This document shows, in pieces, positions 33,788 through 42,344 of a stretch of 64,000 nt of DNA. The notes under the pieces are model-generated. The model was not told where the DNA came from. It did not search any database and was given only the letters and a program-made list of their open reading frames with translations. Numbering within the stretch: position 1 is the stretch's first letter; every line of letters starts with the position of its first letter. Origin of the DNA: Candidatus Zhuqueibacterota bacterium (GTDB taxonomy: Bacteria; Zhuqueibacterota; Zhuqueibacteria; Zhuqueibacterales; Zhuqueibacteraceae). The translations under genes were made by a program, and so were the position numbers. The DNA is taken from assembly GCA_022616415.1 (NCBI GenBank), contig JAKEEU010000276.1:1-64000 (forward strand). The letters run 5' to 3'.

Positions 33788-33848
33788 AACACACGGATCA
33801 AAAACTCACGCTGAAAAGCTTTTTCCGTGTGTGTTTTTGATCCGCGTG
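33788..33848. terminator. word-spacer-word hairpin (CCGTGTG type)
   Basis: CACACGGATCAAAAACTCACG and CCGTGTGTGTTTTTGATCCG are imperfect inverted arms around GAAAAGCTTTTT. The right arm closely matches the lone element at 51205-51235. It lies between the Zn-protease stop and the PIG-L start and may terminate the former. Confidence 0.55.
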
Positions 33849-33900
33849 GGCACAAGAAGTTAGATTTTCTTTCTAAATGAGTATCGCAATTATTTCGCGG

Positions 33901-34857
33901 TTACTGTTCATTGCTTTTTGGCATTTCTCTTTTCAAATTCTCGGAAAGATATTTTTGCGCTAATTTTAAGACACCCGAAGGGCCGCCCTCAACCCACTGT
34001 TGTAAGTTGTGATCATCGCCTTTGGCTTCTTGCGCAAGCCAGAGAGCGACGGTCAAAGCGCCCCACTTTTGATCAAACGGGCCCATGGATAGACCTTTCA
34101 GCAACGGCTCGGCTTCTTCATCATTGGCATGCTCCAAAGCTGAAATGCGCTTGACAAATATTGGCTGCAGCCGCGACAGAACTTCTTGAGCATGCGGGGT
34201 TAATTTTCCACCTTCCAGTATCCATTTGTCAAAAAGCGAACGGTAATTCCCCAGTCCTTCAGTCAGACATTCCCACAGCGCAAATTCGAACGGTGATTCA
34301 AGCTCCAGGCCGTGCTTTTTCCGCCAGGCCTTGTGCAACAAATGGGTAAATTCATGGGCAAAGAACCGGTCGATTCTGCTGTTGTTCGCAGTTGTCGAGG
34401 CAGAGCCATACCAGCTATGAAGCTTACTCAGATCAAAGCCAATCGTTGTATCAGCATTTACAAAAGCATCTTCACCTCCCAGATTTCCCAGCAAAATGGC
34501 AACCGTGTCAGGTGGAGCGACGGCCATGAAAGGTATCTGCAATGAATCAATCATGGTTAGCCAGGTTGAGACTTTTCTCTTGATCAGGCCGGCCCACAGC
34601 GCTTCCTCTTCCGATAATCTCTTTTTACTGGCCAGGATTGCCGATAACGCTTCCTCATCATGCCGCTGACGAATGGCCTTTATCCATTCTGAAGTCACTG
34701 CACCATCGTCTGACATGCCGAGCTTAACGACGAGCGTAACGGGCGAGGAGGGAATGCTCTTTGTTTCTTGCGAGTACGTTGGGGTTGTGCCGAGGATGAG
34801 GGCGAGGCATTCGCATGTAAGGAAAAACGTCATGATGCTTCGGAACAAAACATTCAT
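33901..34857 (-). CDS. exported HExxH zinc metalloprotease-like protein
   Basis: ATG 34857 opens a signal peptide (MNVLFRSIMTFFLTCECLAL then ...TPTYSQ); the longer frame to 34965 overlaps a repeat. The zinc motif is RFFAHEFTHLLHKAW (about residue 180) with a likely third ligand Glu in FEFALWECLTEGLGNYR. The preceding DTTIGFDLSKLHSWYG and later helices are unassigned. Overall it looks like a periplasmic gluzincin-type peptidase of uncertain family. Confidence 0.7.
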   Translation of the reverse strand: MNVLFRSIMTFFLTCECLALILGTTPTYSQETKSIPSSPVTLVVKLGMSDDGAVTSEWIKAIRQRHDEEALSAILASKKRLSEEEALWAGLIKRKVSTWLTMIDSLQIPFMAVAPPDTVAILLGNLGGEDAFVNADTTIGFDLSKLHSWYGSASTTANNSRIDRFFAHEFTHLLHKAWRKKHGLELESPFEFALWECLTEGLGNYRSLFDKWILEGGKLTPHAQEVLSRLQPIFVKRISALEHANDEEAEPLLKGLSMGPFDQKWGALTVALWLAQEAKGDDHNLQQWVEGGPSGVLKLAQKYLSENLKREMPKSNEQ

Positions 34858-34919
34858 AGAAGAATTAATTTTCTCAGTGCCATAACGCCAGGGCCAATGG
34901 CTGCGGAGCGAGACGGATT

Positions 34920-34980
34920 TGATCGAAGTCGAGGCATTGGAAACTATTACGACAAGAAAAATCATGCCTCTGCCCCATAG
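34920..34980. repeat. intergenic repeat, TCATGCCTCTGCCCC family, copy 2
   Basis: TTTGATCGAAG to AATCATGCCTCTGCCCC resembles 19378-19438 over its whole length. It lies upstream of the Zn-protease gene. Confidence 0.55.
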
Positions 34981-35043
34981 TCCCTTGAATGCGCCTGTTA
35001 GGCATTTATATTTTATGATATATTACTGAGTTGAAGATGAAGT

Positions 35044-35829
35044 TCATTTATTTTTCGATTTTTCTATCCAATTCGTGTGTGCCTTTTGATAACTCTGCGG
35101 TGCTGCGGGATGAGCCAACGGTATCCACCTAACAACTTGACGATCTCCAATTCTTACTCCAATTGCACTTCCATAAAACTGTATTGATGAAGACAGTTTC
35201 CGTGGAAAATCTTCTAAAGGTAAAACCAATTCCTTAAAAACACGAAGTGCGGCATTGCCTAATGTGACGATTGTTTCCGGTTTTGCTTTTACCAACTCTG
35301 CTTTCAATCTCTCGAGGGAGTTGCTTAAAGCTTCTTTGACAATTTCATCCTCGTTTGGATGCCGCAATAATTTAGCTGCAGTAAGGTTGATTCTGCTAGC
35401 GAAGGGAGCGTAAGTGTTTTCAATACGTACAGCAAGGCACTGACTGCAACGATAAGTATCAAGACAATCTGTCAACCACGCCTTCTGACTAGTAAAGCCT
35501 AGTGGCACGAGCACACGATCCCTTACCCACTTTCCTGAGCTACCATTTAGTTCCATTGCCACTGAAATGTCACCCCAAGAATTGTCAAAGTTAACTGACT
35601 TCTTCCATTCAATGATTAGCCTCTCCTCATTCTCTCCGTCCCAAAAGAAGTCTGGTTCGTTATCGATGGCAATGGCCCGAACCGGTTTGTAAGGTTTGGG
35701 TGGACGCCAAAAAACGTGAAGGGCGCTTGGATAAGCACCGAGAATAAACAACTGACGGGGTTCAGTGATATTCAGCCTGCGCTGCAAAACAGGTTTGCCA
35801 AAAGGAAAAGTATGATTCTCATCCATCAT
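35044..35829 (-). CDS. uracil-DNA-glycosylase-superfamily-like protein
   Basis: The ~261-residue protein has KPETIVTLGNAALRVFKELV and a late WIPLAHPAAPQS, which match the LxGxxA and HP-S/A motifs of the UDG fold. The N-terminus (RQLFILGAYPSALHVFWRPP) matches the first UDG loop (GxxPS). The catalytic residue pattern is not that of classic Ung, so a DUF-type UDG-like enzyme acting on modified bases or nucleotides is likelier. ATG 35829 is one of two adjacent ATGs. A MaoC-tail repeat lies immediately upstream. Confidence 0.6.
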   Translation of the reverse strand: MMDENHTFPFGKPVLQRRLNITEPRQLFILGAYPSALHVFWRPPKPYKPVRAIAIDNEPDFFWDGENEERLIIEWKKSVNFDNSWGDISVAMELNGSSGKWVRDRVLVPLGFTSQKAWLTDCLDTYRCSQCLAVRIENTYAPFASRINLTAAKLLRHPNEDEIVKEALSNSLERLKAELVKAKPETIVTLGNAALRVFKELVLPLEDFPRKLSSSIQFYGSAIGVRIGDRQVVRWIPLAHPAAPQSYQKAHTNWIEKSKNK

Positions 35830-35887
35830 CGAAGCAAGGAAATGGATTATACGTATCGGGAGCAGTGCACACGCTCCCAACTTGGTT

Positions 35888-36093
35888 TCTGTGACAGAAA
35901 ATAACTTTTCAGCCGCAATTAACTATCGACAAAACAGTACAACTTAACAATTTCCCATGCAGAAATTTTTTCCGAGATTGATGATCTCATGGCTCAGCGA
36001 AAGGAGTAGCACCACGCCTCGCCTTCCAGCACGGTTTCTCCATCCTGGCGCTTGACGGTGATTTTGAGCTGCGTCACCGGCTTGGTGGGACAA
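35888..36093 (-). repeat. MaoC-tail repeat, copy 4
   Basis: Read on the minus strand, ~100 bases of MaoC 3' coding sequence (broken at CCCACCAAGCCGG) and stop are followed by the conserved tail ending AGAAACCAAGTTGGGAG. The UDG-like gene follows about 60 bases on. Confidence 0.85.
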
Positions 36094-36094
36094 A

Positions 36095-36140
36095 ATCGGA
36101 TGTTCAAACTACCGCATCGTGAAAATCAAGCTTCTATCCC
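36095..36140. repeat. intergenic repeat, copy 3 (diverged)
   Basis: GTTCAAACTACCGCATCGTG then AAAATCAAGCTTCTATCCCC resembles the second half of the repeats at 19378 and 34920. It joins the MaoC fragment to the HTH gene end. Confidence 0.4.
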
Positions 36141-36598
36141 CGCAGTCCGATGGAAGCACTGATAGCGCCGCCGTTTGTCAAATCGACCTTGCTTCCTATT
36201 TTAATGTCCAACACCTCAATGATTTGGTTTATCCGGGCCAAGCTGGCTTTAGCATAACTGCTTGCTTCGTAACGCTGAATCTGTTGTTCTTTAAGTCCCA
36301 ATTTTTGTGCTAGTTTTTTTTGTGTTAATCCTCGCGCTATACGTGCCTGAATCAATGCGACCGGCAGGCGCTCAAATGAGTTGACTCTAATGGTTTTGCG
36401 TTTGCCGCCCTTCAACTCTTCATATTCTTTCAATTCTTGCTGAAGTTCCTCGTACTGACTTTTTGTCGCTTCCAGTTGCGCTTTAGCCAAAGCAGGATGT
36501 ATGCCTTGCACAGATGCCCGTGATATATTTCGCAGCGCTCTGGCAAACTTTTCGGCCTGGGCCTTGGTAATTTTATATTGCCTGTCATTCTTTATCAT
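36134..36598 (-). CDS. XRE-family helix-turn-helix protein (antitoxin-like)
   Basis: From ATG 36598 (MIKNDRQYKITKAQAEKFAR) the protein has a helical N-terminus with a coiled segment (SQYEELQQELKEYEELKGG). An XRE helix-turn-helix follows (about 85-135, ALIQARIARGLTQKKLAQKL then LKEQQIQRYEAS). The start lies 14 bases inside the upstream nucleotidyltransferase-like gene, indicating translational coupling. This fits an antitoxin that both neutralises and represses. The C-terminal LTNGGAISASIGLRG is unusual. Confidence 0.75.
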   Translation of the reverse strand: MIKNDRQYKITKAQAEKFARALRNISRASVQGIHPALAKAQLEATKSQYEELQQELKEYEELKGGKRKTIRVNSFERLPVALIQARIARGLTQKKLAQKLGLKEQQIQRYEASSYAKASLARINQIIEVLDIKIGSKVDLTNGGAISASIGLRG

Positions 36599-36833
36599 AT
36601 TCCCAAAGTGCGTCGAAGTCATTTGGCTGTTCCTTTGAGGTTACAAAACTCCCGTTGACAAAAATCCGTTTGCATCCTGCTGATTTCAGATTCCTGGCCG
36701 CTGCCTCTAAGCCCGACAACAATTTCCGTCTATGAGGTGTGCCGCCGAAATTCCGCTTGAATTCATTCCAGCTTCCTTGGTGTATACCTAGTGGCAGTAA
36801 GCTATTGGATTTGCACTCCGGTATCATACACAA
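36585..36833 (-). CDS. short DUF6932-like nucleotidyltransferase-fold protein
   Basis: The 82-residue protein has WNEFKRNFGGTPHRRKLLSG and AGCKRIFVNGSFVTSKEQPN followed by DFDALWE. These match the GS...D-x-D nucleotidyltransferase core of the DUF6932 group. It ends just after the acidic pair, so it is about half the length I expect for the family; whether it is a minimal form or truncated is not clear. The HTH gene overlaps its end. A toxin-like role is inference from the pairing. ATG 36827 is an alternative start. Confidence 0.65.
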   Translation of the reverse strand: MCMIPECKSNSLLPLGIHQGSWNEFKRNFGGTPHRRKLLSGLEAAARNLKSAGCKRIFVNGSFVTSKEQPNDFDALWEYDKE

Positions 36834-36918
36834 TTATAATGTTGTGTTACTAAAAAAGCAAGTAATTTTAATTTCAACCATCAAAGTAGAGAGTTTAAAA
36901 GTGGATGACCTTACCGCG

Positions 36919-37158
36919 CTAACTTGGTTTCGATGACACAAAATGCATTTCAACTGCTGGTAATTGTGACAAAACAGGGCAACTTAACCATTTCCCGTGC
37001 AAAAATTTTTTCCAAGATTGATTGTCTCGTCGCTTACCGAAAGGTGTAGTACCACGCCTCGCCTTCCAGCACGGTTTCTCCATCCTGGCGCTTGACGGTG
37101 ATTTTGAGCCGCGTCACCGGCTTGGTGGGATGAACTGATAGCACCTTCGCATGCAGGA
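36919..37158 (-). repeat. MaoC-tail repeat, copy 5, abutting a cut vapC
   Basis: On the minus strand the MaoC 3' portion starts at the CTGCATGCG junction shared with 29416-29634, runs to its stop near 37037 and continues through the tail to AACCAAGTTAGCGC. Its upstream edge lies against the broken PIN gene. Confidence 0.85.
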
Positions 37159-37326
37159 TTGGTGCGTGTGAAACGATCTTTTATTTAAAGACAATCTTAT
37201 AGTTTTCACATACAGCATATTCAAGCCTTGCAACAACTGATAACATGCCGGTTGATCCGCTTGATTGCGCAAGCCGAAAATCCAGATATTCGTATCGAAG
37301 ACGATCCACTCATTGGCGATACTCAT
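37150..37326 (-). pseudogene. 5' remnant of a VapC-type PIN toxin
   Basis: ATG 37326 opens MSIANEWIVFDTNIWIFGLR, then NQADQPACYQLLQGL. This is the first strand and helix of a PIN ribonuclease with its first catalytic Asp. The remaining ~100 residues with the other acidic residues are missing and the DNA runs into the MaoC repeat. It overlaps the 3' end of its antitoxin gene by 17 bases. Confidence 0.8.
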
Positions 37327-37597
37327 TTGCAGCAATCTCCTCTCTCGTCTGCTTAAGCGCCGCCATTACTTCCTCGGCATTCTGTTGCAGTTTCCCTTCT
37401 TTGGACAATCGCGAGCGATACGCCTGCGAGAGGGCCTGCAATTCTTGTTGAAATTGCAACTCCCTGATTTTTTCCGAAAGATGATTGTCCGGCGTGCGTG
37501 CTTTAATCTTCAGAAAAAGAACGAAGTCCAGCACTTCCGGCAAAAGCGCTGGCGGCAAGGAGTTGATTTCCTGTGCAAGGGCTTCCTGATATGTCAT
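37310..37597 (-). CDS. VapB-like (DUF2281-type) antitoxin, orphaned
   Basis: The 95-residue protein starts MTYQEALAQEINSLPPALLP, continues EVLDFVLFLKIKA and is helical and charged after that, as in DUF2281-type antitoxins of PIN toxins. A PIN gene overlaps its end but is broken, so the antitoxin has no adjacent active partner. A MaoC-tail repeat end lies ~85 bases upstream. Confidence 0.75.
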   Translation of the reverse strand: MTYQEALAQEINSLPPALLPEVLDFVLFLKIKARTPDNHLSEKIRELQFQQELQALSQAYRSRLSKEGKLQQNAEEVMAALKQTREEIAANEYRQ

Positions 37598-38069
37598 GAC
37601 TAAATCTCCAGATAGTAAATTGGGGGAAAAATTAATACATCAAGTAAAATATAACAAACTACAAAAAGAAAATCAACTGCCCTAACTTGGTTTCTGCGAC
37701 AGAAATAAATTTCCCGCCGTGGTTAACTAAAGACGAAACAGTAAAATTTGACAATTTCCCGTGCAAGAATTTTTTCCAAGATTGATGATCTCATTGCTCA
37801 GCGAAAGGTGTAGCACCACGCCTCGCCTTCCAGCACGGTTTCTCCATCCTGGCGCTTGACGGTGATTTTGAGCTGCGTCACCGGCTTGGTGGGATGAACC
37901 GAAATCACTTCTGCCTCGGCGGTGATGGTATCGCCGATAAAGACCGGCGCGGTGAATTTCCAGTTTTGGCTGAGAAACACGGTGCCGGATCCCGGCATGT
38001 CCATCGCCACCAGCGCGTGCAGCAGGCCGGTGGTCAGTCCGCCTTGCACAATATAACCCGGACGAGCCT

Positions 38070-38100
38070 GCCCTGCCAATGCTCTAAGCAGGCCAGGGCC
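38070..38100. repeat. GC-rich palindrome inside the MaoC copy
   Basis: GAGCCTGCCCTGCC and GCAGGCCAGGGC flank AATGCTCTAA. Both ends match the element inside the aldo/keto reductase gene at 26390-26458. Confidence 0.7.
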
Positions 38101-38120
38101 GAAACCAAAAAGTATTTATC

Positions 38121-38187
38121 GCCCACGAAAGTCGAACTCCCACGGAAATAAAAAACTTTTCCGTGTCAAGTTCCATTTCCGTGGGAG
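38121..38187. repeat. word-spacer-word hairpin (CCGTGGG type)
   Basis: CCCACGAAAGTCGAACTCCC and CCGTGTCAAGTTCCATTTCC are arms of an imperfect inverted repeat, each made of two copies of a CCGTGGG-like word around GTTCC. Confidence 0.55.
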
Positions 38188-38371
38188 AAAGTTTTTGCCT
38201 ACGACCGCAGGCTTTTTTTGCAAAGATTACGCTTGTAACAGACTAAGCGTTTGAATTTGGTATTGGCGACGAAGCTTTCGTCAAAATGTAAGCATTCCAA
38301 TCAACAAAATCAAGGCGAAGATTCGGCGCTCACGGGGCCACCCAATATACTCAATGTCACAAACTTTTTAA

Positions 38372-38545
38372 AAAAGTAAAGACAGAAAAATGGCGGGCAG
38401 AAAAATGATCCGTCCCGCTTTGCTGGAGATCAAAATCGTCATGATTCCGCACAACGGAATGTCTACGGCTTCTCGTTGCTCCGCGCGGAGCATTTCTTTG
38501 ATGATACCAAACTCCATGTTTCTGTCATTCATTTTTCTGTCTTAG
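38372..38545. repeat. word-spacer-word inverted repeat (TTTCTGTC type) with ald-like fragment in the loop
   Basis: AAGACAGAAAAATGGCGGGC and TTCATTTTTCTGTCTT are inverted arms. The loop encodes, on the minus strand at about 38465-38517, MEFGIIKEMLRAEQREAV, like the start of alanine dehydrogenase. The surrounding 38290-38740 stretch holds no intact gene. Confidence 0.4.
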
Positions 38546-38743
38546 CTTTTGTTCAAGCCAACTTAACATTGTCAAGCTCAGATTAGGCTCTTTAATAGTC
38601 TTGCCTCAAATCAATTTCGGCAACTGCACAAAATCTCTGAGCGTCTCGATCTTTAACACGCTGCCCAGATGCTCCCACTGCAATTCTTCCAATTTGAGGA
38701 AGCCGGCTCGGATCAAATGCCAGGTTTTCTGATGTGAGCTGAT

Positions 38744-39886
38744 TCAGAATCCCAACTGAAAACGTACGGCGTGATTCCAATTGACGGTCTCACCGGCATA
38801 CACCCCCATTTCTTCTCCATAAAAGGCGTAATCGAGGCGGATAAGGTAGAACCACAAACCCAGGCTAAAAGTGGGGTAGCCTTGTGAAAAACCGCCGCGC
38901 ACACTCAACGTCGGCGTGATATTCGCCGCGCTGCCGAAATGGATTTTCTTTAAAAAGGTGAGATTTTGGTCGAAGGGCTGGTCAATATCGAAAGCAAAGA
39001 CAATATTGTAGAGCCATTTGCCCAGACGCACCCCGGGACGGAACGCCGTGCCCAAGCGCATACTGGGATTGATTTTGTCCGGCGGCACGGGATTGTCTGC
39101 CGTGGCGCGGGCGATATTCCAATCAAATGTTGTCGAGAGCAGATCGTAGACCGCGGCGCCAAACTGCCAGCGCCGGTTGAGCACATAGAAGGCGCCGGCA
39201 TCGATGCCGAAATTGCCGGCGCGATAGAAATGGAGGTCTTCATTGCCGGAAAAACCTGAAAGGGTTTTGGTCTTGCGGGCGAGGTATCGCCGCAAATATT
39301 TGCCGGTCATCCCCAAGTGCCAATCACCGGCCGGCCCGCGCCGCCCGGCAGAAATCGTATGCGCCAAAGCAGCCATCACCTGCACGTCGCCGCGTACGCG
39401 CGCATCCACCACTGGCAGGCCGGCCGCACCCTCGAAGATCTCGTAGCTCACCGTCCCCTCGGTAAATACGCCGGCGCCGGCACGCGGCGTCAGCACGTGC
39501 GCAGAAACCGGACCATTGACGGTGATGAGGCCGAGTTTCTGCGCCTCGGCCAAAGCGGTGGCATAGAGATTTGTCAACTGCTCATTGCTCAAGCTCTCAA
39601 TCGCGTCGATCTCATCTTGATGATGGCGATAGAAGTTGTATTGATCGATCACGCTGTTGTTAATGCGCAGGGTCACGTCGAGAAGATTGATGCGATTGTA
39701 CCTCAAGCTGCGCAACAAAGCGGGATTATAGAAAAGAATGTTGTCTTCCGCAGGAACGGCCACGGCGGCGCCGCCCATGCCCAGCGAGCGCAGATTGCGT
39801 ACTTGCAGGCGCGGAAATTCATGGTCTTGCCCGAATGCCGATACACAGCCGAAAACGCCAAGCGCCAGTAGCAGTAATTTTTTCAA
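38744..39886 (-). CDS. outer-membrane beta-barrel protein (PorV/FadL-like)
   Basis: The 380-residue protein has a signal peptide (MKKLLLLALGVFGCVSAFGQ). A barrel start typical of the PorV/FadL-like superfamily follows: NLRSLGMGGAAVAVPAEDNI then LFYNPALL. Alternating strands such as WQFGAAVYDLLSTTFDWNI and GLWFYLIRLDYAFYGEEMGV follow, and the terminal residue is Phe (AVRFQLGF). It likely acts in the outer membrane in transport or secretion. It starts seven bases after the stop of the lipoprotein gene upstream, so the two form an operon. Confidence 0.75.
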   Translation of the reverse strand: MKKLLLLALGVFGCVSAFGQDHEFPRLQVRNLRSLGMGGAAVAVPAEDNILFYNPALLRSLRYNRINLLDVTLRINNSVIDQYNFYRHHQDEIDAIESLSNEQLTNLYATALAEAQKLGLITVNGPVSAHVLTPRAGAGVFTEGTVSYEIFEGAAGLPVVDARVRGDVQVMAALAHTISAGRRGPAGDWHLGMTGKYLRRYLARKTKTLSGFSGNEDLHFYRAGNFGIDAGAFYVLNRRWQFGAAVYDLLSTTFDWNIARATADNPVPPDKINPSMRLGTAFRPGVRLGKWLYNIVFAFDIDQPFDQNLTFLKKIHFGSAANITPTLSVRGGFSQGYPTFSLGLWFYLIRLDYAFYGEEMGVYAGETVNWNHAVRFQLGF

Positions 39887-39892
39887 AGGAGA

Positions 39893-40768
39893 TTAGCCAT
39901 TAATGAAATGATAGAGCGAGCTCATACCAGCATGCACAATCTGGATGAACGCACCCGAGGGCGTGGAGCGAATATTGTCCGGCAGAGGCGCGGGCGGCAC
40001 CGGAGGTTTCCCCTTGGCTGGTTTGCCAAACGTGGTCGTGTAGTAGTATTGCCACAAGTACTCGAAGCCGTCCTCTAATTGGGAATAGGATTGCCCGGCA
40101 ATGCTCACCAACTCATCATGAATCGCTTGCGAGGCTTGTGTCGGATCATCGAGAGCAACCTGGTAGGCGTCGTTGATCTTTTCGATGAGCACGCGGGTGT
40201 CGAGCCTGAAGCCATTGGCAGGATTATGATCTTTATCCATCATGGTAATGAATCCGGATACGAGCGAAGCCACACCGCAGCTCAAAAAGGCGTCATCGGC
40301 ATAGGGGAATTGCGCCGTGGTGAGACTGCCGTCGCTCAGCGCCTGCACCACCGGCACGAGATCCGCTTTCACCGTTTGAAAAGTTTTCAGCAGTTGTGCC
40401 AGCTCGCGTTCGGTGAAGTTGAACAGTTGCATCCCCTCTCCTTCGCCGGTTCCGCCATCCACCCCCTGCATCATGTCAATAAAGGATTGGAAACTGACAT
40501 CGTTGACGCGGACGGTCGCCACAGCATGGAAGTAGCGGATGGCGGCAGCCTGATCCGCTGGTGTGGCCGGGGTGATTTTGGCCATGGCGCGGTCAAGCAT
40601 GCTCAATGCTTCTTTTTCGCGGCCCTCGCGCAAAGCGCTGCGTGCCTCACTCAACAGAACGGCGGGATCATCACTGCTGCCATCGGAATGAAAGGGTGAG
40701 AAGATATTGCAGCCACAAAGCAACATTGTGACAGCCAAGGCGATCATCAGGGTGAGACGAGTTTTCAT
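39893..40768 (-). CDS. lipoprotein with helical repeat-like body
   Basis: ATG 40768 (MKTRLTLMIALAVTMLLCGC) carries a clear lipobox (LLCGC), so it is lipid-anchored after signal peptidase II cleavage. Residues ~35-75 (LLSEARSALREGREKEALSM) look like a TPR-type helical pair. The rest is helical without a known motif, with a proline-rich segment near the end (KPPVPPAPLPDNIR). Cotranscription with the downstream barrel gene suggests a shared envelope role. Confidence 0.7.
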   Translation of the reverse strand: MKTRLTLMIALAVTMLLCGCNIFSPFHSDGSSDDPAVLLSEARSALREGREKEALSMLDRAMAKITPATPADQAAAIRYFHAVATVRVNDVSFQSFIDMMQGVDGGTGEGEGMQLFNFTERELAQLLKTFQTVKADLVPVVQALSDGSLTTAQFPYADDAFLSCGVASLVSGFITMMDKDHNPANGFRLDTRVLIEKINDAYQVALDDPTQASQAIHDELVSIAGQSYSQLEDGFEYLWQYYYTTTFGKPAKGKPPVPPAPLPDNIRSTPSGAFIQIVHAGMSSLYHFING

Positions 40769-41315
40769 GTTGCGCTCCATTCCATGAGTTCGGTTCCAAG
40801 TCGAGTTGTCTTAACAACGGCAGGCCGGATTCGCACACTGCCGTAATGCGGAAGTGCGAGCTTGGCCGAGAGCGCGTCCATGGCTCGTCAGTTCGTCCCT
40901 GAACAGGCTTGGCTGCCCCAGGTTGTTGCGGTCGACTCGCGGGTTCACTGCGATTGGCGATGCCATTCCCGTGCCGTGATTTCCGCGAGCCCAGTCTGAG
41001 GTGAATATCCGCACGATGATACCTGCTAAGCTGGGAGTTTGGCGATAATGATCTCAAAAAAATGATTGACCGGCGCCGACATTTTTTTGGCGCAATTACC
41101 AAACCGAAAGACAACGTCTCAAGAAGTCGCAAGCGGCCCCAAAATTTAGCGCGACAAATCAGAAAAGAAAAACAAGGCAATAAGAGATTGGCGGCGCTTA
41201 TCGAAATGCGCTTCATTCCTGGCGCAAGAATTGCGCGATAGAAGTTGGCTTTTTCGGGAGGGCGATATTTTCTCTTACGATGCTAAAAACACATTTTTCA
41301 AATGGAGATGATCGT
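40769..41315. other. intergenic region without recognised gene
   Basis: This ~550-base divergent region separates the lipoprotein/barrel operon from the choice-of-anchor P lipoprotein gene and should hold promoters for both. I see no supported coding sequence. GGAG before ATG 41316 is the only clear signal. Confidence 0.5.
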
Positions 41316-42344
41316 ATGGGTCGCCCATATTCCAAAGTGCTGCTCACAGTTTCGTGTGCTTTGCTGGTGATGGTTTTTTTTGTCGTCTCGTGTCAGGAGA
41401 AACTGCTAACCGAAGACGGAGCAAACAGCGATTTTGTCTTTCGCGGTCAAGCCATAGCGGTGCAAGCAAAAGTTTTCGGAATAACGACGTCTGTGGCTAA
41501 TACCGGACCGCTTCCCAAGGAAGGCGGCGCTCGGGAGGCTTCCCTGCTGACGAGAAACATTGCCGATGTGCTCAAGGCCAAAGTCATCTACGCTTCAACG
41601 ATTGGCCAAGCCGACCGCAGCCGCTCTGAGGCGGCATTGGCAGACCTGAGCCTGACGGTGGGAAAGGACAGCATCAGCGTCGGCTTCCTGATGGCAAGGG
41701 CAATGGCAGTCTGTGGTCCTTCCGTCAGCGGCAGTTCGGAGATCGCCGATCTGATCGTTAACGGGAAGGCTATCGTCGTATCCGGGCAGCCCAACCAAAG
41801 CATCTCCTTGCCCAATGGAAGAGTTATTATTAACGAGCAAAAAAGCTCCGTGAAAGGCAACGCCGGCGATTTCACCGTCAATGCGCTCCATGTCATCGTC
41901 GATGGCGTAGCGGATATTGTGATCTCCTCTGCTCAGGCGGGTATCACCTGCAATGAGAAACCGGTCTGCAAAGGCGACGATTTTGTGACGGGCGGCGGAT
42001 GGATTACGGGGACACCCTCCGGTAAAAAAGCGAACTTCAATGTCGGAGGCGGCAAGAAGAACGGCGAGCTTTGGGGGCAACTGACTTACATCGACAAGGG
42101 TCCGGACGATCTCAAGGTGAAGGAAACCAGCGTTACGGCGTATGAAGTCGTCAACCCCACAACGCGCCGCATCAAAGGCACGGCTGAGATCAACGGCCAG
42201 GATGGTTTTACTTATGAAGTTGTCGTAGCGGATAACGGCGAGCCCGGCCGCGACGACACTTTTGTGCTCAAGCTGTCCAACGGATATAACGCTTCAGGCA
42301 ATTTGGGCGGCGGCAATATCCAGCTTCACAAGCCTTGCCAATAG
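41316..42344 (+). CDS. choice-of-anchor P-type lipoprotein with post-COAP-1-like domain
   Basis: ATG 41316 (MGRPYSKVLLTVSCALLVMV) follows GGAG and opens a signal with lipobox FFVVSC. Residues ~35-200 (FRGQAIAVQAKVFGITTSVA, TGPLPKEGGAREASL) match the choice-of-anchor P pattern. After about residue 215 the protein has DFVTGGGWITGTPSGKKANF and GQLTYIDKG, typical of a post-COAP-1 beta domain. It is a cell-surface or periplasmic protein of unknown ligand. Confidence 0.75.
   Translation: MGRPYSKVLLTVSCALLVMVFFVVSCQEKLLTEDGANSDFVFRGQAIAVQAKVFGITTSVANTGPLPKEGGAREASLLTRNIADVLKAKVIYASTIGQADRSRSEAALADLSLTVGKDSISVGFLMARAMAVCGPSVSGSSEIADLIVNGKAIVVSGQPNQSISLPNGRVIINEQKSSVKGNAGDFTVNALHVIVDGVADIVISSAQAGITCNEKPVCKGDDFVTGGGWITGTPSGKKANFNVGGGKKNGELWGQLTYIDKGPDDLKVKETSVTAYEVVNPTTRRIKGTAEINGQDGFTYEVVVADNGEPGRDDTFVLKLSNGYNASGNLGGGNIQLHKPCQ

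Larger units (their letters stand above)
37682..38290 (-). repeat. MaoC-tail repeat, copy 6, interrupted
   Basis: On the minus strand, MaoC coding sequence (AAGCGTTTGAATTTGG region, 38246-38288) is broken and resumes at IVQGGLTTGLLHALVAM (38060 down to a stop at 37798). The conserved tail to AAACCAAGTTAGGG follows. The ~185-base interruption contains a GC-rich palindrome (38070-38100) and a word-spacer-word hairpin (38121-38187). Confidence 0.85.

Noticed and set aside
40671..41216. 181-aa minus-strand open frame upstream of the lipoprotein
   Set aside because: It overlaps the start of the lipoprotein gene in another frame, has no motif and no ribosome-binding site, and its composition looks non-coding.
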